Of a stretch of 64,000 nucleotides of DNA, positions 18,386 through 26,965 are shown one piece after another. Every line of letters begins with the position of its first letter. Positions within the stretch are counted from its first letter, which is position 1. Location: assembly GCF_014196795.1 (NCBI RefSeq), contig NZ_JACIEJ010000012.1, forward strand, positions 1-64,000, given 5' to 3'. The notes below the pieces were generated by a model, which was given only the letters and a program-made list of their open reading frames with translations, was not told the origin of the DNA and searched no databases. The position numbers and the translations under genes were made by a program. Origin of the DNA: Sagittula marina. Its GTDB lineage: Bacteria; Pseudomonadota; Alphaproteobacteria; Rhodobacterales; Rhodobacteraceae.

Positions 18386-19522
18386 TCAGGCGGTCCTGTC
18401 CAGCGCTGCGTTGAGGTAAGTAGGCTCTCCCCAACCGGTCGGCAGCACCGCCACTGTTCCTGCCTGCATCATTCCCCTAAAGGTGATCGAACCATTGCCG
18501 AAATCGAGACGCATCATATCACCCTCGCGGGTTACGCTATATGCCTCAGGCGCCGACGATCCATCAGGGCGCGCGCCCAATTGCAGCAAAACGTCCGTAC
18601 CAGCGCCGATTTTCACAACGTCATGACCATCCCCAACGCCGTAGTGCAGGCCGACCGTCCGCCCCGATATCGAAATAAGGTCGTCCCCCGCCTCGCCCGC
18701 GACATGGATCGCCTCAGCCCCGCTGACGTTGATGGCGTCGTTTCCGGCCCCACCATTCACATCAGCAATGTTGCTTTGGACAGCGCGATACCGCGCCGCC
18801 ACGTCGCCCGACAAAAGCGCCGTGCGTTCCGCCGCAGTTGTTTCGTTAAGCGAAAGGCGACGCGCGACGCCCCCTCCCAAGGTAGCATCCACTGTGATTG
18901 CGTCCGATCCGTCGCCACCATAGATGCCGCCTGCGATACCCGCCTGAACGCTGATCGCATCGTTGCCGCCTTCGGTGTAGATGCTGCTAACCACCGTTCC
19001 GCTGACCGCGACCGCATCCGCGCCTGCGCCGCTGTAGACACTTTGCACCTCTTGCCCGTTGACCGCCACTGCGTCCATGCCTGCGCCCGTGTAAACGCTT
19101 TGCACCCGCACTCCTGTTACGGTGACTGCGTCGTTGCCATCTCCGGTCTGCACGGCCTTCACCCAGTCCGCCCGGGCAGACACGGCGACACCATCCGGCC
19201 CGGATGCTGCCGCAAACAGCACGCGCCCTTCGTTCTTTGAGCCTCCCGTCAGCTTATTCAAAGCTGCCTGATAGGCTGCGGTCTTTTCCTGTAGGCGCTC
19301 AACCCGTCTTGCGGAGGCCTCCGATGATCGCCTGGGGCGCTGCATCTCCTGTATCTTGGACATGCGGTCCTCATGCTCAACATGCTCGCGACTGACCTTC
19401 GCGTCGTACAACGTCAGTAGGGCCTCAGTATCCGTCGGGCGAGACCGGGTATGGGCGATCCCAGCCTGTGAGATCATCCCACCAGTGCTGACCTGAGCTG
19501 TCAAAAGAGAGAGAGACATCAT
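18386..19522 (-). CDS. RTX-like repeat protein of unknown function
   Basis: The 378-residue product has no signal peptide. After a charged, probably coiled-coil N part (about residues 45-95), it holds at least five tandem units of roughly 19-20 residues, each with a valine-rich strand ending in a G-A/D-G-x-D-A core (TGDGNDAV, TGAGMDAV, SGAGADAV, TEGGNDAI, GGDGSDAI). Two more cores (GGAGNDAI, GEAGDDLI) follow a helical interruption. The cores resemble calcium-binding RTX nonapeptides, but the longer spacing suggests a beta-solenoid. The end carries a strand-rich cap with FGNGSITFRG. Export by a type I system is possible; no transporter genes are adjacent. Confidence 0.75.
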   Translation of the reverse strand: MMSLSLLTAQVSTGGMISQAGIAHTRSRPTDTEALLTLYDAKVSREHVEHEDRMSKIQEMQRPRRSSEASARRVERLQEKTAAYQAALNKLTGGSKNEGRVLFAAASGPDGVAVSARADWVKAVQTGDGNDAVTVTGVRVQSVYTGAGMDAVAVNGQEVQSVYSGAGADAVAVSGTVVSSIYTEGGNDAISVQAGIAGGIYGGDGSDAITVDATLGGGVARRLSLNETTAAERTALLSGDVAARYRAVQSNIADVNGGAGNDAINVSGAEAIHVAGEAGDDLISISGRTVGLHYGVGDGHDVVKIGAGTDVLLQLGARPDGSSAPEAYSVTREGDMMRLDFGNGSITFRGMMQAGTVAVLPTGWGEPTYLNAALDRTA

Positions 19523-19742
19523 CGTGCTCCTGTTCCGGTATCACACCAGAAATAATGTCATCAGCATCTTTCCAGAGAGTTTTCTGCCACCAACGGCATC
19601 CTCAAAATGTCCTGTGCATTTACATCAATAGCCGGTTTGAACGTTGGACAGACGCGGAGATGTCTCGAACTATGACCATGGGCCAACCACTATTTTTCGT
19701 GTATTTTAAGAGACCAATCTCGCCCGCTACCATGAATGCGCG

Positions 19743-19773
19743 AAAAAAAGGCGTCCGGTGCACACCGGACGCC
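19743..19773 (-). terminator. Intrinsic terminator of the pdh operon
   Basis: A perfect 11-bp inverted repeat (GGCGTCCGGTG / CACCGGACGCC, two-base spacer) is followed on the minus strand by seven T residues, about 45 bases beyond the lpd stop. This is the strongest terminator in the window. Confidence 0.9.
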
Positions 19774-19814
19774 CTGTAGACCATCACATGCCGGGCATTC
19801 GCCACAGCCCGCGA

Positions 19815-21539
19815 TCAGTGCTTTTTCTTCTTCGGCGGCATCAGATCTGTAATCGTGCCTTCGAACATCTCGGCGGCAAAGTTCACCGTCTCCGACAGCG
19901 TCGGGTGCGGGTGAATCGTGTGTCCAAGATCGACCGCATCTGCGCCCATTTCGATGGCCAGTGCGACCTCGGCGATCAGATCACCGGCGGACGGACCGAC
20001 AATGCAGCCACCGATCACCCGTTGATCTTCGGGATCGAACAACAGCTTGGTCATGCCCTCAGAGCGGCCCAGTGACAACGAACGGCCCGAAGCGGCCCAG
20101 GGGAACACGCCTTTTTCGAACTTGATGCCATCGGCCTTTGCCTGCGTTTCTGTCACGCCAACCCAGGCCACTTCAGGATCGGTGTATGCCACCGACGGGA
20201 TAACCTTGGCGTCGAAATGGCGGTTTTCGCCGCTGGCGGCCTCTGCGGCGACCTTGCCTTCGTGCACGGCCTTATGTGCCAGCATCGGCTGACCCACCAC
20301 GTCACCAATGGCGAAAATATGCTTCACCCCAGTACGTTGCTGGCTGTCCACGCCGATAAAGCCACGGTCATCAACCGACACGCCGGCCTTGTCCGCGTCG
20401 ATTTTCTTGCCATTGGGACGACGACCAACAGCCACCAGAACCTTGTCGAACGTATCCGTAAAGCTCTCGCCCTTATCGTCCTCAAAGGTAACGTGCATAC
20501 CGTCATCCTTTGCCTCGACCGCAGTCACCTTGGTCTTGAGGAAGATGTTGGCATAGCGGCCTTTGATCCGCTGCATCAGCGGCTTGACCACGTCCTTGTC
20601 CGCGCCGGGAATGATCTGGTCCATCAGCTCGACAACCGTAACCTTGGAGCCAAGCGCATCATAAACACAGGCCATTTCCAGCCCGATGATACCACCCCCC
20701 AGAACCAGCAGACGCTCGGGAATATCCGCCAGCTCCAGCGCGCCGGTGCTGTCGATCACACGCGGATCGTCATGCGGAATAAAGGGCAGCGTCACAGGCT
20801 CGGACCCGGCGGCAATGATGCAATTGTCGAACGACACGGTGGTGCCCTCGACGTCGATCATGTTGGGGCCGGTGAACTTGCCGTAGCCTTTGACAACCTT
20901 CACCTTGCGCTGCTTGGCCAAGCCATCGAGGCCACCGGTCAGCTTGTTCACGACACCGTTTTTGAAGTCGCGCAGACCGTCCAGATCGATCTCAGGTGCA
21001 CCGAACTTCAGACCGTGATGCGCGGTTTCCTCGGCTTCGGTGATGACCTTTGCCATGTGCAACATCGCCTTTGACGGGATGCAGCCCACGTTCAGGCAGA
21101 CGCCGCCAAGGTTGTCGTCTTTCTCAATGAGAACAACGCTCTGTCCCAGATCCGCCGCGCGGAACGCCGCAGAATAGCCGCCCGGGCCGGACCCCAGAAC
21201 AACAAGCTCCGCATGGATGTCGCCGGGGCCTGACGCAGTGCCAGTGGCCTCGGTCGCCTTGGGTGCCTCGGATTTGGGAGCCTCTTTCGGGGCCTCCTCG
21301 CTGGCGCCCTCAGCGGCCTCAAGCACGACAATCACGTCGCCCTCTTTGACCCTGTCACCTTCTTTAACCTTGATTTCCTTGACCTTGCCGGCACCGGAGG
21401 ACGGCACCTCCATGGTGGCCTTGTCTGATTCAAGCTCGATCAGTGCATCTTCCTCGGCAACGGTGTCGCCAACGGAAACCAGCACGGTCACGACCGGAAC
21501 GTCCGTGAAATCGCCGATATCGGGTACTTTGATGTCCAT
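19815..21539 (-). CDS. lpdA: Dihydrolipoyl dehydrogenase (E3) with N-terminal lipoyl domain
   Basis: The 574-residue product is about 100 residues longer than ordinary E3. The extra N terminus is a biotinyl/lipoyl domain with the lipoylation site Lys40 in ESDKATMEVPS, joined by an Ala/Pro/Glu/Lys-rich linker. The enzyme part has the GSGPGGY flavin motif, the redox pair in GGVCLNVGCIPSK, a second GGGIIGLE nucleotide motif, and the C-terminal HPHPTLSE base. It reoxidises dihydrolipoamide with NAD. ATG 21539 is chosen; a GTG at 21551 is also possible. It is the third gene of aceE-aceF-lpd. Confidence 0.96.
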   Translation of the reverse strand: MDIKVPDIGDFTDVPVVTVLVSVGDTVAEEDALIELESDKATMEVPSSGAGKVKEIKVKEGDRVKEGDVIVVLEAAEGASEEAPKEAPKSEAPKATEATGTASGPGDIHAELVVLGSGPGGYSAAFRAADLGQSVVLIEKDDNLGGVCLNVGCIPSKAMLHMAKVITEAEETAHHGLKFGAPEIDLDGLRDFKNGVVNKLTGGLDGLAKQRKVKVVKGYGKFTGPNMIDVEGTTVSFDNCIIAAGSEPVTLPFIPHDDPRVIDSTGALELADIPERLLVLGGGIIGLEMACVYDALGSKVTVVELMDQIIPGADKDVVKPLMQRIKGRYANIFLKTKVTAVEAKDDGMHVTFEDDKGESFTDTFDKVLVAVGRRPNGKKIDADKAGVSVDDRGFIGVDSQQRTGVKHIFAIGDVVGQPMLAHKAVHEGKVAAEAASGENRHFDAKVIPSVAYTDPEVAWVGVTETQAKADGIKFEKGVFPWAASGRSLSLGRSEGMTKLLFDPEDQRVIGGCIVGPSAGDLIAEVALAIEMGADAVDLGHTIHPHPTLSETVNFAAEMFEGTITDLMPPKKKKH

Positions 21540-21544
21540 ATCGC

Positions 21545-22819
21545 TCACCACATCAGTTTCCGCATATCACCGAGCAAGCCCTTGAGCGTCACGCAGAAGC
21601 GCGCGGCCAAGGCACCGTCGATGGCGCGGTGGTCATAGGACAGCGACAGCGGCTGCATCAGGCGCGGCTCGAACTCGGAGCCGTTCCAGACCGGAGCCAT
21701 CTTCGACCGGGTCAGACCAAGGATTGCCACTTCCGGCGCATTCACGATGGGCGTAAAGGACGTCCCGCCGATCCCACCAAGCGACGAGATGGTGAAGGTC
21801 GCGCCCTGCATATCCTTGGATTTCAGGTTGCCATCACGGGCGGCCTTGGACAGCTCCATAAGATCCTTTGAGATTTCCACCAGACCCTTGCGGTCGGCGT
21901 CCTTGATCACGGGGACCATCAGGCCATTGGGCGTGTCCGCCGCAAAACCGATGTTGTAGAAGTCCTTCTTGATCAGCTTGTCGCCGTCCGGGTGGATCGA
22001 GGAGTTCACTTCCCAATGCTGCTTGAGCGCGGACACGGAGGCCTTGATAACAAAGGACAACAGCGTAACGCGGTAGCCCTCTTCCTTGGCGTGGGTGTCC
22101 ATCTCCTTGCGGTACTTGTCCAGCTCGGTGATGTCCGCCTCGTCGTTGTGCGTGACATGCGGAATGTTGAGCCAGGAGCGGTGAAGCGCAGGACCGGAGA
22201 TCTTCTTGATCCGCGGCATATCCACATCTTCAACCGGTCCGAATTTGGAAAAGTCCACCGCAGGAATTGGCGGAATGCCCATGCCACCCTGGGACGGGGC
22301 ACCGCTGGACGCTGCAGGCGCAGCCGCCTTCAGTGCACCTTCGACATCTTCGCGCAGGATGCGACCTTTGCGCCCGGACCCATTCACGGTGGTCAGGTCA
22401 ACCTCGACCCGCCGGGCAAACGCCCGGACAGACGGCGAGGCATGCACTTTGTTGAAACCGGCGTCCGTTTTCGGCGCGGGGGCGGCGTCCTGCTTGGGCT
22501 CCTCTTTCTTCGGGGCCTCCTGCTTGGGCGCGTCTTCCGTTTTCGGCTCTTCCTTGGGCGCGTCCTTCGCGTCGTCGCCCGTCTCGTCAGCCTCAAGGAT
22601 CAGAACCACGGTGCCTTCGGACACTTCGTCCCCCTCGGCAACCTTGATCTCCTTCACGACACCGGCGTGAGAGGACGGAACCTCCATCGTCGCCTTGTCG
22701 GATTCCAGCTCGATGATGGCGTCTTCTACCGCGATGGTATCACCCACGCTCACCAGAACGGTGACGACGGGCACTGCATCGAAATCGCCGATATCCGGCA
22801 CTTTTACTTCGGTTGTCAT
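21545..22819 (-). CDS. aceF: Pyruvate dehydrogenase E2, dihydrolipoamide acetyltransferase
   Basis: The 424-residue product has one lipoyl domain (Lys42 in ESDKATMEV), a long Ala/Pro/Lys/Glu linker (about residues 80-115), a peripheral-subunit-binding domain (HASPSVRAFARRV near residue 126), and the catalytic acetyltransferase domain ending in the DHRAIDGALAA motif. One lipoyl domain here plus one on E3 gives two per complex unit. It sits between aceE and lpd, 76 bases after aceE, and the lpd ATG begins just after its stop. Confidence 0.97.
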   Translation of the reverse strand: MTTEVKVPDIGDFDAVPVVTVLVSVGDTIAVEDAIIELESDKATMEVPSSHAGVVKEIKVAEGDEVSEGTVVLILEADETGDDAKDAPKEEPKTEDAPKQEAPKKEEPKQDAAPAPKTDAGFNKVHASPSVRAFARRVEVDLTTVNGSGRKGRILREDVEGALKAAAPAASSGAPSQGGMGIPPIPAVDFSKFGPVEDVDMPRIKKISGPALHRSWLNIPHVTHNDEADITELDKYRKEMDTHAKEEGYRVTLLSFVIKASVSALKQHWEVNSSIHPDGDKLIKKDFYNIGFAADTPNGLMVPVIKDADRKGLVEISKDLMELSKAARDGNLKSKDMQGATFTISSLGGIGGTSFTPIVNAPEVAILGLTRSKMAPVWNGSEFEPRLMQPLSLSYDHRAIDGALAARFCVTLKGLLGDMRKLMW

Positions 22820-22895
22820 TCTTTACTTTCCTCCTGATCGGTTTGCCTGCTTTGGGTGAGGCACCACGGCCCTCAGTCCCAAAGCAGGCCTCCCA

Positions 22896-25553
22896 TCAAA
22901 CCAAACGCGGGTTCGGCTTGCCGCCGTCGATGTCGTATTTGTCCATGGCTGCTTGCAGGTCCTTTTCAGAGACCACGCCCTCCCGGAAGAGGTCCACCAT
23001 GGCAGCGGCCGCGATGTGATTGGCGTCCACCTCGAAGAAGCGACGCAAATTCACCCGGCTGTCCGAGCGGCCAAAGCCATCTGTGCCCAGCACGGTAAAG
23101 CGCTGCTTCACCGCACCGCGGACCTGCTCCGCGTAGTTCTTCATGTAGTCAGTGGCGACGATGATCGGGCCTTTGGCATTCGCCAGCGTTTGCGTGACGT
23201 AGGGCACACGCTCCTCGGCAAATGGGTTCAGACGGTTGTGCCGCTCCGTGTCCTGGAAATCACGCGCCAGTTCGTTGAACGATGTTGCCGACCAGATATC
23301 AGACGTGACGCCGAAGTCCTCTTCCAACATCTTCGCCGCCTTGATTGCCTGAACCAGAATGGTGCCGGAGCCCATCAGGTTCACGTGTTTCTTGGCGGGC
23401 TTTTCGGCCTTCTTCATCCGGTACAGGCCCTTGATGATGCCTTCCTCGGCGCCCATCGGCATTTCCGGGTGATGGTAGTTCTCGTTCATCAGGGTCAGGT
23501 AGAAATACACATCTTCCTGATCCACGAACATCCGCTGAAGCCCGTGCTGCACGATCACCGCCACCTCGTAAGAAAAGGTCGGATCGTAGCTGATGCAGTT
23601 CGGGATGGTGCTGGCCAGAATATGGCTGTGGCCGTCCTCGTGCTGCAAACCTTCGCCGTTCAGCGTGGTCCGCCCGGCGGTGCCACCCAGCATGAAACCA
23701 CGCGCACGGCTGTCGCCAGCGGCCCAGGCGAGGTCGCCGATCCGCTGGAAGCCAAACATGGAGTAGTAGATGTAGAACGGCACCATCGGCACGCCGTGAT
23801 TGGAATAGGACGTCGCCGCCGCAATCCAATCGGCCATGGCGCCTGCCTCGTTGATGCCTTCCTGCAGCACCTGACCGTCGAGCGATTCCTTGTAGTAGGA
23901 CATCTGTTCGCGGTCTTCCGGCGTATAGTTCTGCCCCAGCGGGTTGTAGATGCCCACAGACCGGAACAGCCCTTCCATCCCGAAGGTGCGGCTTTCGTCC
24001 GGCACGATCGGCACGACCTGCTTGCCGATCTTCTTGTCGCGCAGCAGCGTCGTCAGGATGCGGACAAATGCCATGGTCGAGGAGAATTCCCGCTCGCCAC
24101 TGTCCGCCAGTTCCTTTTTGAACGCATCGAGGCCGGGGATCTCCAACTTCGGCGTTTCAGTTTCCCGCTTCGGGAAAGAACCGCCCAGATCCTTGCGCCG
24201 CTCGGCCATATAAGCCTTTTGCGCGTTGTTCAGCGTGACAAAGGGGATGTCCTTTTCCAGCTCCTCGTCGGTGACGGGAATCCTGAACCGGTCGCGCATC
24301 GCCTTGAGCTGTTCAAGCTGCATCTTCTTTTGCTGGTGCGTGGTGTTCTGGCCTTCGCCAGCGGTGCCCATGCCGTACCCTTTGACCGTCTTGACCAGCA
24401 GCAGCGTCGGCTGGCCCTCGGCCTCCGTCGCGCGCTTGAAGGCGTTGTACACCTTCTTGGGGTCGTGACCGCCGCGGCGCAGCGCCCAGATCTGGTCGTC
24501 GGTCCAATCCTTCACCAGCTCCGCCGTCTCCGGGTATTTGCCGAAGAAATGCTTGCGGATGTAGGCGCCGTCCTTGGATTTGAACGTCTGATAATCGCCG
24601 TCGACGGTCTCATCCATCAGCTGACGCAGCTTTCCAGAGGTGTCCTGCTCCAGCAGTTGATCCCAGCCCTTGCCCCAGAGCAGCTTGATCACGTCCCAAC
24701 CGGAACCGCGGAAGTTGCCTTCGAGCTCCTGGACAATTTTGCCGTTGCCACGCACCGGGCCATCAAGACGCTGCAGGTTGCAGTTCACGACAAAGATCAG
24801 GTTATCGAGACCTTCGCGCGCCGCCAGATGGATCGCGCCGAGGCTTTCGGGTTCGTCCATTTCGCCGTCGCCGAGGAAGGCCCAGACCTTGCGGTCGGAT
24901 TTCTCGATCAGGCCACGGTTCTCCATGTATTTCATGAAGCGCGCCTGATAAATCGCCATCAGCGGGCCAAGGCCCATGGAGACCGTCGGAAACTGCCAGT
25001 AATCGGGCATCAGCCAAGGGTGCGGGTAGGACGACAGCCCTTCGCCGGACACTTCGGAGCGGAACATCTTCATCTGATCTTCGGACAAACGCCCTTCCAT
25101 GAAGGAACGCGCGTAAATGCCAGGGATCACGTGGCCCTGAAAGAACACCAGATCGCCACCGTGAATCGCAGACTTGGACCGCCAGAAGTGGTTGAGACCC
25201 ACGTCATATAGCGCCGCAGACGAGGCGAAGGACGCGATGTGGCCGCCGTATTCGCTGCTTTCCTTGTTGCGTTTGACCACGGTCGCCATGGCATTCCAGC
25301 GATTGATGGTGCGGATGCGCCATTCCATCTCTTGATCGCCGGGGATTTCCACCTCGTCGTCAGGCGAAATCGTGTTCTGATATGGCGTGGTCGCAGAAAA
25401 GGGCAGCTTTGCCCCCGCTGCCCTTGCACGTTGAACCGCCTTGTCGAGCAGGAAATGCGCACGGTCGGCGCCATCCCGTTCAATCACATCCTCAATGGCT
25501 TCTTGCCACTCTTGGGATTCTATCGGGTCCACGTCCTGGGGAGTGTCTTTCAT
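22896..25553 (-). CDS. aceE: Pyruvate dehydrogenase E1, homodimeric type
   Basis: The 885-residue product decarboxylates pyruvate with thiamine diphosphate and acetylates E2. It is the single-chain AceE type, not the alpha/beta type found in many alphaproteobacteria. The thiamine diphosphate motif GDGEMDEPES through NCNLQRLDGPVRGN (near residues 229-268) is intact, as is the DGHSH segment of the pyrimidine domain. I chose ATG 25553, which follows GAGGAGGGAAGAGG; the frame extends 15 codons upstream without a ribosome site. It heads the operon with aceF and lpd. Confidence 0.97.
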   Translation of the reverse strand: MKDTPQDVDPIESQEWQEAIEDVIERDGADRAHFLLDKAVQRARAAGAKLPFSATTPYQNTISPDDEVEIPGDQEMEWRIRTINRWNAMATVVKRNKESSEYGGHIASFASSAALYDVGLNHFWRSKSAIHGGDLVFFQGHVIPGIYARSFMEGRLSEDQMKMFRSEVSGEGLSSYPHPWLMPDYWQFPTVSMGLGPLMAIYQARFMKYMENRGLIEKSDRKVWAFLGDGEMDEPESLGAIHLAAREGLDNLIFVVNCNLQRLDGPVRGNGKIVQELEGNFRGSGWDVIKLLWGKGWDQLLEQDTSGKLRQLMDETVDGDYQTFKSKDGAYIRKHFFGKYPETAELVKDWTDDQIWALRRGGHDPKKVYNAFKRATEAEGQPTLLLVKTVKGYGMGTAGEGQNTTHQQKKMQLEQLKAMRDRFRIPVTDEELEKDIPFVTLNNAQKAYMAERRKDLGGSFPKRETETPKLEIPGLDAFKKELADSGEREFSSTMAFVRILTTLLRDKKIGKQVVPIVPDESRTFGMEGLFRSVGIYNPLGQNYTPEDREQMSYYKESLDGQVLQEGINEAGAMADWIAAATSYSNHGVPMVPFYIYYSMFGFQRIGDLAWAAGDSRARGFMLGGTAGRTTLNGEGLQHEDGHSHILASTIPNCISYDPTFSYEVAVIVQHGLQRMFVDQEDVYFYLTLMNENYHHPEMPMGAEEGIIKGLYRMKKAEKPAKKHVNLMGSGTILVQAIKAAKMLEEDFGVTSDIWSATSFNELARDFQDTERHNRLNPFAEERVPYVTQTLANAKGPIIVATDYMKNYAEQVRGAVKQRFTVLGTDGFGRSDSRVNLRRFFEVDANHIAAAAMVDLFREGVVSEKDLQAAMDKYDIDGGKPNPRLV

Positions 25554-25795
25554 GTGTCCTCTTCCCTCCTCTGTCGATCCAAAGCTGCAGTGCAGCAATT
25601 GTTCAACGTTAAACCTTTTCGGATGACTGTTCTGCCAGACGCCCGAGTCGGGACCACATTAGCAGGTTCGTCACATGGTTAAAGGTGGGTCTATCAGGGG
25701 TCGAAACCTAGCGGCATTAGGGCAATCGCATATCGCCCATGCGTGCAACGCATGACTGTTAGCGCACCCCATAAAGCCATTAGTTCAATGGTAAA

Positions 25796-26965
25796 CTATT
25801 CTACGCGCTGATCGGGTCGCAGGACTGCAAGACCGGTCTCAGCCTCTTTCGAGAGGTCTTCAAAATCGAAATTATCCAATCTTCTCGCGCGCTTACCTGC
25901 TTTGTCCGCGCTGATCTTAATCTCTTCAATGTCCTTGGCGGCCTGCCCGAAATGGCGGTCAAGGTTCGCCACGCGCCCTCCAAGCCGATCAACGTCAGCA
26001 TAAAGCGCATGCAATTCCTTACGGATTGCTCCGGCTTGCTCTTGCATGCGCGCGTCTTTCAGAATCGCCCGCATGGTGTTGAGCGTCGCCATGCAAGTGG
26101 TCGGAGAAACGATCCAAACCCGCGCAGTGAAGCCTTCGCGCACCACATCGGTGAAGTTGGCATGTAATTCTGCGTAGACCGCCTCGGACGGCAGGAACAT
26201 CAACGCCCCATCCGCCGTCTCTCCCTCGATAATGTAGCGGTCGGAAATATCACGGATGTGTTTGCGAACCGACAGCCGGAATTGCTGCGCCGCCCGGGTC
26301 CTTTGTTCCGGCGTATCGGCGCGGCGCATGGCCTCGTAGCCTTCGAGCGGGAATTTCGCGTCCACCACGATTGGTCCCGGCGGGTTCGGCAAGTGGATCA
26401 GGCAATCGGCACGCCGCCCGTTGGACAGAGTTGCCTGCAACGTATAGCTGTCCGAGGGCAGCGCCTTTGATACGATGTCATGCAGTTGGATTTCGCCAAA
26501 TGCCCCGCGTGTCTGTTTGTTCGACAGGATGTCCTGCAACGACAGCACATCGCCCGACAATTTGGTGATGTTGGCCTGCGCCTTGTCGATGGATTGCAGC
26601 CGCTCCTGGAGTTCGCCCAAGGAATGCGCCGTGCGCCGGGCAGAGCCATGCAGGTTCACGGCCATCTTGTCCTGCACTTCGGCAAGCCTTTGTTCCATCA
26701 GCTGGATCATGGCAGATTGGCTTGTCGCCTGTGCCTCCGACACATGGTGCAGACCGCCCGCCAGCCGCTCCTGCCCCTCCCCCAACTGTTGAACGCGCCC
26801 CGCAACGCCGCGCATCTGCTGTGCCAAAGGCTCCACCGATCGCGCCGCACGCGAGGCAGAGCGCGCTGAGGATACCAGCAAGAACAGCAGCAGACAGACG
26901 ACGCCCAGCGCAATCAAGGTCACAGGATCAGAGAGGTTCAGCGATACGTCGCCAATCTGGATCAT
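25796..26965 (-). CDS. rmuC: RmuC-family DNA recombination protein
   Basis: The 389-residue product begins with a membrane segment (about residues 14-33), followed by an Ala/Gln/Glu-rich coiled coil (residues 40-150) and the RmuC nuclease-like domain (PNPPGPIVVDAKFPLEGYE and MFLPSEAVYAELH). RmuC limits inverted-repeat rearrangements in E. coli. The ATG at 26965 overlaps the mutL stop (ATGA), which decides the start; the frame continues 23 codons further upstream inside mutL. Co-transcription with mutL suggests a shared role in genome stability. Confidence 0.93.
   Translation of the reverse strand: MIQIGDVSLNLSDPVTLIALGVVCLLLFLLVSSARSASRAARSVEPLAQQMRGVAGRVQQLGEGQERLAGGLHHVSEAQATSQSAMIQLMEQRLAEVQDKMAVNLHGSARRTAHSLGELQERLQSIDKAQANITKLSGDVLSLQDILSNKQTRGAFGEIQLHDIVSKALPSDSYTLQATLSNGRRADCLIHLPNPPGPIVVDAKFPLEGYEAMRRADTPEQRTRAAQQFRLSVRKHIRDISDRYIIEGETADGALMFLPSEAVYAELHANFTDVVREGFTARVWIVSPTTCMATLNTMRAILKDARMQEQAGAIRKELHALYADVDRLGGRVANLDRHFGQAAKDIEEIKISADKAGKRARRLDNFDFEDLSKEAETGLAVLRPDQRVE

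Noticed and set aside
22953-25211. 752-codon open frame antisense to aceE
   Set aside because: Shadow of a highly expressed GC-rich gene; residue pattern is His/Arg/Gln/Leu-rich and not protein-like.
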